Below are positions 13,227 through 17,865 of a stretch of 17,865 nucleotides of DNA, one piece after another (the first letter of the stretch is position 1; every line of letters starts with the position of its first letter). The translations under genes were made by a program, and so were the position numbers. The notes under the pieces were generated by a model. The model saw only the letters and a list, made by a program, of their open reading frames with translations, had not been told where the DNA came from and did not search any database. The stretch comes from Kiritimatiellia bacterium. GTDB taxonomy: Bacteria; Verrucomicrobiota; Kiritimatiellia; RFP12; UBA1067. The stretch lies in the NCBI GenBank assembly GCA_024405255.1, contig JAKSOY010000075.1, positions 1 through 17,865 of the forward strand. The letters are read 5' to 3'.

Positions 13227-14612
13227 CTACAGTCGGACCTTGATGCCTTCGAGGCGGCTCTTTTCGCAGGCATAGCCGATGACGTGGCTGTCGACGGACG
13301 CGGCGAGCGAGCTGGTGAGCAGGCTTTCGTCGTGTTTGTCGACCGCCATGAGGAAATCGCGGAACAGACGGAGATCGCCGCCACCGTGGCCGTGGCTGCG
13401 GTCGACGACTTCCTGAACCTTCATGTTCCAGGTCAAGACCCGTCCCGTGACCAGGTCCGTCAACCGGAATTCCTGACCGTCGCCTTCGAGGGTTCCCTTC
13501 GTGCCCATGATGCGCGTGATCCGCGCACCTCTCGTCCCCAGACCTTCGTAGGAGAAGGCGACCGTCACCCCGCCTTCGAATCCCAGCGTGGCGGCATAAT
13601 GATCGGGCACGTCGTTGTCGCAGGCAAAGACGCAGCGGGAATAAGGCGAGTTCTTGACTTTGGCGATCCGCACATCCGCCGGCTCGCCCCGTACCAGGTC
13701 CAGATGGTGGCCCATGTAGCCATTGCGCACGTACATCTTCTGCGCGGCGAAGATGCAGCTGTCCACATACGGACAACCCGCGAAGCAGTTCGCCGGCGCG
13801 CCTTTCGGACGATTCGCGGGCACGAAGAAGCTGAGCTTGCCTTCGGCGCTGACGGTCTTGCAGGGCTTGCCGATGAACCAGCGCATGATGTCGAGGTCAT
13901 GGCAGCATTTGGAAATGATCATCGGCGTCGATTCCTTCGAATTGCGCCAGTTGCCACGTACGAAGGAATGCGACATGTGGTATTTTTCCACCAGCTCCGC
14001 ATGCTGGATGCACAGCAGGTCGCCGAGGAGCCCGCGGTCGATGGCGGACTTGATCGCCACGTAGTACGGCGCGTAGCGAAGCACGTGCCCCACGCCGACG
14101 ATCCGCTTCGTCTCACGCTGCTTGGCGAGCATTTCGAGACACTCCTGTGCGGACTGCGCCATCGGCTTCTCGACCAGCACGTCGTACCCGAGATCGAGCG
14201 CCTTGAGCACCGCATCGTAATGGAGCGCATCCGGCAACGTCACCAGCGCGATGTCGGCAAGCTTGCCGGCCTTCAGACAATCCCGATAGTCGTTGAAGCG
14301 GCGCTCCGCCGGAATGTTCCAGTTCTTTCCCATCTGATTGCGGCGGAACGGAATCAAGTCCGCCACGCCCACCACCTTCACGGTACCAGGGAATAGCTTG
14401 CCGTACCTCGAATACACATTGCCACGACCACCCGCGCCCAGTACCACCATCGTGTACTCCCGCGACAGTTCCGCGCTGATCGGACGGTCAGGATACACCA
14501 GCGGATTTTTCTCCGGTTTCGGCGCGTCCTTCGCCGTGCCGGCGGAAACCGCGGCCGCGAACATGCCGGCCCCAGCCAGAAAAGTTCTTCTACCAAGTTC
14601 TACGTTTGCCAT
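13227..14612 (-). CDS. Tat-exported Gfo/Idh/MocA-family oxidoreductase
   Basis: Predicted NAD(P)-dependent sugar or cyclitol oxidoreductase of 461 residues. The N-terminus GRRTFLAGAG followed by a hydrophobic stretch is a twin-arginine signal, so the protein is probably exported folded with its cofactor. The Rossmann motif is VVLGAGGRGN (56-65); EKP (148-150) and KCCHDLDIMRWF (235-246) are family motifs, with K149 and H238 the likely active residues. A cysteine trio C276, C280, C286 (NCFAGCPYVDSC) suggests a bound metal. The start is MANVELGRR, with AAGGAG 9 nt upstream. An in-frame extension of 84 residues overlaps nspC and is rejected. It begins 17 nt after nspC and is likely cotranscribed with it. 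The substrate is unknown. Confidence 0.87.
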   Translation of the reverse strand: MANVELGRRTFLAGAGMFAAAVSAGTAKDAPKPEKNPLVYPDRPISAELSREYTMVVLGAGGRGNVYSRYGKLFPGTVKVVGVADLIPFRRNQMGKNWNIPAERRFNDYRDCLKAGKLADIALVTLPDALHYDAVLKALDLGYDVLVEKPMAQSAQECLEMLAKQRETKRIVGVGHVLRYAPYYVAIKSAIDRGLLGDLLCIQHAELVEKYHMSHSFVRGNWRNSKESTPMIISKCCHDLDIMRWFIGKPCKTVSAEGKLSFFVPANRPKGAPANCFAGCPYVDSCIFAAQKMYVRNGYMGHHLDLVRGEPADVRIAKVKNSPYSRCVFACDNDVPDHYAATLGFEGGVTVAFSYEGLGTRGARITRIMGTKGTLEGDGQEFRLTDLVTGRVLTWNMKVQEVVDRSHGHGGGDLRLFRDFLMAVDKHDESLLTSSLAASVDSHVIGYACEKSRLEGIKVRL

Positions 14613-14629
14613 GTTCCACTTCTCCTTCT

Positions 14630-15757
14630 TCAGTTGCAATTTTTCGACCGTCCCAAACGGCCCTTGAAATCCGAATAGCCGAACTGCCGCAGACACACGA
14701 TGCGACCATCCTTCTTCTTGAGCGCAATGGACGGAAGCGGCATGCCGTTGAATGTGTTGTTCTTGACCATCGTGTAGATCGCCATGTCGTTGAAGACGAG
14801 TTCGTCGCCCGGCTTGAGACGACGGGCGAACGAATAGTCGCCGATCACATCGCCCGCAAGACACGTGGGACCGCCCAGACGATAGGTGTAGCGCTTCTCG
14901 CCCGGTTCTCCCGCACCCTTGAGCGGCGGACGGTAGGGCATTTCAATGACATCCGGCATGTGGCACTCGGCGGAAGCGTCGAGAATCGCGAGGGGCGTGC
15001 CGTAGTCGATCACTTCGCGGACGGTCGTCACAAGCGTCCCCGCATTGAGCGCGATCGCCTCGCCCGGTTCGAGGTACACTTCGAGATGCGGATAACGCCT
15101 GCGGAAATCCTTAAGCGTCTTCACAAGGAGGGCCACATCGTAGCCCGGCTTCGTGATGTGGTGGCCGCCGCCGAAATTCACCCACTTCATCTGCGGCAGG
15201 AATTCGCCGAACTTCCGCTCGAAATGCGGCAGCGTACGCGCCAGCACATCGGCGCCCTGCTCGCACATCGAATGGAAATGGAGCCCTTCGAGTCCTTCCA
15301 AATCCTCGGCCTTTACAAAGGCGCGCGGCACGCCGAGACGCGATCCCTCGGCACAGGGATTGTAGATGGCGTGCTCGATTTCACTGTAGCCCGGGTTCAC
15401 GCGCAAGCCCGCCGAAGGAAGATGCGGGAAGGTGCGAAAGCGCTTCCACTGCGCCACCGAATTGAAGACGATGTGGTCGCACCATTTCACGATCTGGCGC
15501 ATCTCCTCTTCGGTAAAGGCGGGATTGAACACATGGTTCTCGCGCGAAGGCATCTCCTCATGCGCCAGACGAGCCTCAAAGAGGCCGCTCGCCGTCGTAC
15601 CATCCAGGTACTTCGCAACAAGCGGATAGACGTCAAACGCCGAAAAGGCCTTCTGCGCCAAAAGGATCTTCACGCCGGCGCGTTTCCGCACCGATGCAAG
15701 AATCTTGAGGTTCCGCTCCAGCCTCGCCTCGTCAATCAAATAATAAGGTGTGTTCAT
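14630..15757 (-). CDS. nspC: Carboxynorspermidine/carboxyspermidine decarboxylase
   Basis: PLP-dependent decarboxylase of the alanine-racemase fold (fold type III) that makes norspermidine or spermidine from the carboxy precursor; 375 residues, the normal NspC length. Markers: LLAQKAFSAFDVYP with PLP lysine K36, DGTTASGLFEARL (52-64), HSMCEQ (162-167), the phosphate-binding FGGGHH (195-200), EPGEAIALNAG (230-240) and GPTCLAGD with catalytic-type C299. The ATG at 15757 has GGAG 6 nt upstream; a GTG at 15781 and an ATG at 15769 are weaker choices. It begins 20 nt after the ATPase stop, while its pathway partner lies beyond that ATPase. Spermidine rather than norspermidine is the more likely product in most bacteria, but this is inference. 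Confidence 0.92.
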   Translation of the reverse strand: MNTPYYLIDEARLERNLKILASVRKRAGVKILLAQKAFSAFDVYPLVAKYLDGTTASGLFEARLAHEEMPSRENHVFNPAFTEEEMRQIVKWCDHIVFNSVAQWKRFRTFPHLPSAGLRVNPGYSEIEHAIYNPCAEGSRLGVPRAFVKAEDLEGLEGLHFHSMCEQGADVLARTLPHFERKFGEFLPQMKWVNFGGGHHITKPGYDVALLVKTLKDFRRRYPHLEVYLEPGEAIALNAGTLVTTVREVIDYGTPLAILDASAECHMPDVIEMPYRPPLKGAGEPGEKRYTYRLGGPTCLAGDVIGDYSFARRLKPGDELVFNDMAIYTMVKNNTFNGMPLPSIALKKKDGRIVCLRQFGYSDFKGRLGRSKNCN

Positions 15758-15777
15758 TGAAAGCTCCATCTCCTGTT

Positions 15778-17205
15778 TCACGCATCTCCAACAAGCCGCG
15801 AGGCGGGAATGATGAAATCAAAACCATGATCGGCCTCGATCCGAGGATCCAGTTCACCGGCATAGACGAGCGCCGTGCGAACCGACTTGTCCTTCGGCGC
15901 AGACAGTCGTTTCACCTTGCGTTCAACTTCCGAGATGATGCCGTAGGGGATGTGGCGCTGACGCTTGACTTCGACGACAAACAAAGACTTTTTTGTCTGT
16001 ATCAACAGATCGACCTGCAATCCTTCACCCGTCTTCGAACGCCGAACATACGGTGCAGCAGAAAGAATGAGCGACCGATCAAGCCCCAGAAGCGGAAATA
16101 GTTCGCTTTTGTGACCGACAATCAGATTCTCGAATTGCAACCCCATGATACCGGGCCAATCCGGAAGCTGGTCAAGCGAGACGAATCGGAACAGTCCCTG
16201 CTCGATGGCCTGCCGAAACGGTTCAATGCACTTCAGGTAAAAACGGGTATAGTTGTCTTTGATGCGATACCGTTCCTGTCGCAACGGCTCTCCTGTCTCC
16301 AGATTGAGTCCGACATCCCGTCCGACAAATCCCGCATGCTGGAGATCCTGTAGCACCTGTGAAAGTCGTCCGCCCACCCGCTTGTGCATCTGGACGGCAA
16401 ACTCCGAAACCGACACGGGCCGTTCTGATAAACGCAAGAGCGCCTTGCGACGAGTCTCCGTCTTGCGTCCGAATACACTCGAAAACATCTCGTCAAATTC
16501 CCGGAAAAGCAATCCGTTTCGCACAAAGCACATCCGACGCACGTTCTCCTCGACGGAAAACTCTGGATGAATCTCAAGCAGATATTTCGGAACACCACCC
16601 GTAATGGACAGGAAATCAATCCGTTCTTCGACCGACAAACGACTCCCCAACGGTCCCAGCAGTTCCATGCATTTCCCGAAAGGAAGCTCATCCAGTTCCA
16701 GATCCACCGAATTTCGTCCAACAAATCCCGTGCTGTTGAGAATATTCTGCGCAATCCACGCCGAAACCGACCCGCAGAATACGACAACCAGACGTTCATG
16801 CTTCGAGAAATAGCGATCCCATGCGATCTTAAGGATCCCGGCAAAATCCGGATTATAAGCACCCATCCATGAAATTTCATCCAGCAAGACAACCGTTCGC
16901 CCAGTAGAGGGAATGACAGCGTCAAGTGATTGAAAGGCCGCAATCCAATTGGCCGCACGAACACGCCTATGAGCATACACCGACAACTGATCGCAGAAAT
17001 TCATGCGCTGTTGGCGGTCCGACAACCCTTTCCGAGGTGCCAACCCTTCCAAGACAATAAACGTATCCGCCGTTTTCCGCGCAAACTCCTCGATCAATGC
17101 GCTTTTACCAATGCGACGCCGTCCACGACATGTGACCAAAGAAGACGTCGCCTTACCCCAAAGCGAAATCAACGAATTTAACTCTTCTTCACGTCCAACA
17201 AACAT
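15778..17205 (-). CDS. AAA ATPase with C-terminal PD-(D/E)XK-like (DUF234) domain
   Basis: COG1672-type P-loop ATPase of 475 residues, of unknown cellular role; related families are often regarded as accessory or defence-like genes. It starts FVGREEELN, then Walker A GRRRIGKS (28-35), Walker B VVLLDE (105-110), a sensor-like VVFCGS and SITGGVPKYLL (199-210). A winged-helix-like stretch follows (about 245-300). The C-terminus has D399 and VVEVK (E412, K414), a PD-(D/E)XK nuclease-like core. The start at 17205 is set by AAGAGG 5 nt upstream and by a promoter whose start falls near 17222; an ATG at 17238 lies upstream of that start. Two 60-base stretches inside the gene count at 43-47% G+C, against about 65% in nspC, which suggests acquisition. 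It separates two consecutive polyamine enzymes. Confidence 0.85.
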   Translation of the reverse strand: MFVGREEELNSLISLWGKATSSLVTCRGRRRIGKSALIEEFARKTADTFIVLEGLAPRKGLSDRQQRMNFCDQLSVYAHRRVRAANWIAAFQSLDAVIPSTGRTVVLLDEISWMGAYNPDFAGILKIAWDRYFSKHERLVVVFCGSVSAWIAQNILNSTGFVGRNSVDLELDELPFGKCMELLGPLGSRLSVEERIDFLSITGGVPKYLLEIHPEFSVEENVRRMCFVRNGLLFREFDEMFSSVFGRKTETRRKALLRLSERPVSVSEFAVQMHKRVGGRLSQVLQDLQHAGFVGRDVGLNLETGEPLRQERYRIKDNYTRFYLKCIEPFRQAIEQGLFRFVSLDQLPDWPGIMGLQFENLIVGHKSELFPLLGLDRSLILSAAPYVRRSKTGEGLQVDLLIQTKKSLFVVEVKRQRHIPYGIISEVERKVKRLSAPKDKSVRTALVYAGELDPRIEADHGFDFIIPASRLVGDA

Positions 17206-17210
17206 AGAAA

Positions 17211-17216
17211 CCTCTT
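17211..17216 (-). promoter_or_regulatory. Ribosome binding site deciding the ATPase start
   Basis: AAGAGG lies 5 nt before the ATG at 17205. The longer frame opening at 17238 has its ATG overlapping the promoter's extended -10, so 17205 is the supported start. Confidence 0.7.
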
Positions 17217-17228
17217 GTGCTTGCCGAC

Positions 17229-17258
17229 ATTTTATCATTTAGTTGAACAGAAAGTCAA
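17229..17258 (-). promoter_or_regulatory. Promoter of the ATPase gene, straddling a repeat copy
   Basis: On the minus strand TTGACT (17253-17258), an 18-nt spacer and TAAAAT (17229-17234) preceded by TGA form a -35 plus extended -10. The spacer is almost entirely one copy of the 19-20 bp repeat, so any protein bound to the repeat would sit inside the promoter. Confidence 0.6.
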
Positions 17259-17347
17259 GGCCAGACGCGGACTTTCTGTTCAACTAAATCAATTTTCGGT
17301 CGTTAGTTGAACAGAAAGTCAGCTTCCAAACCATAGTTTCTATTCAA
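17237..17347. repeat. Array of alternating inverted 19-20 bp repeats, period about 32 bp
   Basis: Copy 1, ATTTAGTTGAACAGAAAGTC, is at 17237-17256. Copy 2 is its exact inverse at 17270-17289 (13-nt spacer). Copy 3, TTAGTTGAACAGAAAGTCA, is again direct at 17303-17321. A degenerate inverse copy, core TTTCTATTCAA with one mismatch, is at 17337-17347. Unit starts are spaced about 32, 33 and 31 bp, roughly three helical turns. The array fills the gap between the dehydrogenase stop and the ATPase start. It could be a multi-site operator, the end of a mobile element, or a strong RNA hairpin. Confidence 0.8.
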
Positions 17348-17349
17348 AA

Positions 17350-17865
17350 TCACGGCACCTTGACGGGATTGAAGTTTTCCTGCCACGGGAGGCCCTGACG
17401 GTTCAATTCGTCCATGAACGGATCGGGGTCGAACTCCTCGCACGTATGAACGCCCTTCGTCGTCCACTTGCCCTCGAGGAACATCTTCGCGCCGATCATC
17501 GCCGGAACGCCCGTCGTGTAGCTGATCGCCTGCGAGCCGACTTCCTTGTAGCACGCCTGGTGGTCGCACACCTGATAGACGTAATAGTCGACCGTCTTAC
17601 GGCCTTTCTTGCCGTGGAAGATGCAGCCGATGTTCGTCTTGCCCTTCGTGCGCGGACCGAGCGACGCGGGATCGGGCAGCAGCGCGCGCAGGAACTCGAT
17701 CGGGACGATCTTCTGTCCCTTGAAGTCGATCGGGTCGATGCGCGTCAGGCCGCAGTTCTCGAGGCACTTGAGATGCGTCAGATAGCTCTGGCCGAAGGTC
17801 ATGAAGAAGCGGATGCGCTTGATGCCCTTCAGGTTGCAGCCGAGCGACTCGAGCTCCTCGTGGTG
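17350..17865 (-). CDS. Carboxynorspermidine/carboxyspermidine dehydrogenase, C-terminal part
   Basis: Saccharopine-dehydrogenase-family enzyme that condenses aspartate semialdehyde with a diamine (putrescine or diaminopropane), using NADPH; its product is the substrate of NspC. Only the last 171 residues are in the window, and the frame is open to the edge (first visible residues HHEELESLGCNLKGIKRIRF). Strong family stretches: MTFGQSYLTHLKCLENCGLT, LLPDPASLGPRTKGKTNIGC, VCDHQACYKEVGSQAISYTT, GVPAMIGAKMFLEGKW and the terminal EEFDPDPFMDELNRQGLPW. The TGA is at 17350. Its normal operon partner nspC follows only after the repeat array and the ATPase. Confidence 0.9.
   Translation of the reverse strand, partial: HHEELESLGCNLKGIKRIRFFMTFGQSYLTHLKCLENCGLTRIDPIDFKGQKIVPIEFLRALLPDPASLGPRTKGKTNIGCIFHGKKGRKTVDYYVYQVCDHQACYKEVGSQAISYTTGVPAMIGAKMFLEGKWTTKGVHTCEEFDPDPFMDELNRQGLPWQENFNPVKVP

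Noticed and set aside
14613..14864. An 84-residue N-terminal extension of the Gfo/Idh/MocA protein.
   Set aside because: It overlaps nspC entirely, has no recognisable sequence, and the Tat signal with a strong ribosome site marks the start at 14612.
17237..17347. A CRISPR array, because of regularly spaced repeats.
   Set aside because: Copies alternate in orientation, spacers are only 13-14 nt, there are fewer than four good copies, and no cas gene is present.

Overview
The window is a GC-rich bacterial chromosome fragment in which every supported gene lies on the minus strand, so transcription runs from high to low coordinates. The mix of a very large secreted glycoside hydrolase, a Tat-exported Gfo/Idh/MocA oxidoreductase and carboxyspermidine-type polyamine genes would fit an anaerobic polysaccharide degrader, perhaps in the PVC group (Kiritimatiellota, Lentisphaerota or Verrucomicrobiota). 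There is no rRNA or other marker here, so this placement is an inference. TGA serves as a normal stop in several intact genes, so the code looks standard.

Layout from the high-coordinate end. (1) Polyamine block: the 3' end of a carboxynorspermidine/carboxyspermidine dehydrogenase (17350 to the window edge) and nspC, the carboxyspermidine decarboxylase (14630-15757), are the two consecutive steps of one spermidine pathway. They are separated by a lower-GC AAA ATPase with a PD-(D/E)XK-like C-terminus (15778-17205). The ATPase has its own promoter, built into an array of alternating inverted copies of a 19-20 bp repeat (17237-17347). A Tat-signal Gfo/Idh/MocA protein follows nspC. (2) pyrB block: pyrB has an extended -10 promoter and heads a tight set of DUF975-type membrane protein, PotD-like lipoprotein, leucine-rich-repeat lipoprotein and MATE exporter. 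(3) A RecQ helicase carrying a C-terminal UPF0102/YraN nuclease-like domain. (4) A calcineurin-like phosphoesterase with a near-consensus promoter overlapped by a dyad. (5) A 57-bp palindromic element flanked exactly by a 9-bp direct repeat, which supplies the stop codon of the phosphoesterase. (6) A 1202-residue secreted protein: propeller-like N-terminus, jelly-roll-like region, GH50-like barrel and C-terminal beta domain. Its -10 box sits so close to the ATG that the mRNA is probably leaderless. (7) An orphan OppF/DppF-type ABC ATPase and a small secreted Pro/Gln/Cys/Gly-rich repeat protein whose repeat continues in frame past a TGA.

The strongest candidates for something undescribed are the repeat array and ATPase module that splits the polyamine operon, the 57-bp element with its target duplication, the RecQ-YraN fusion, and the four-part secreted hydrolase.
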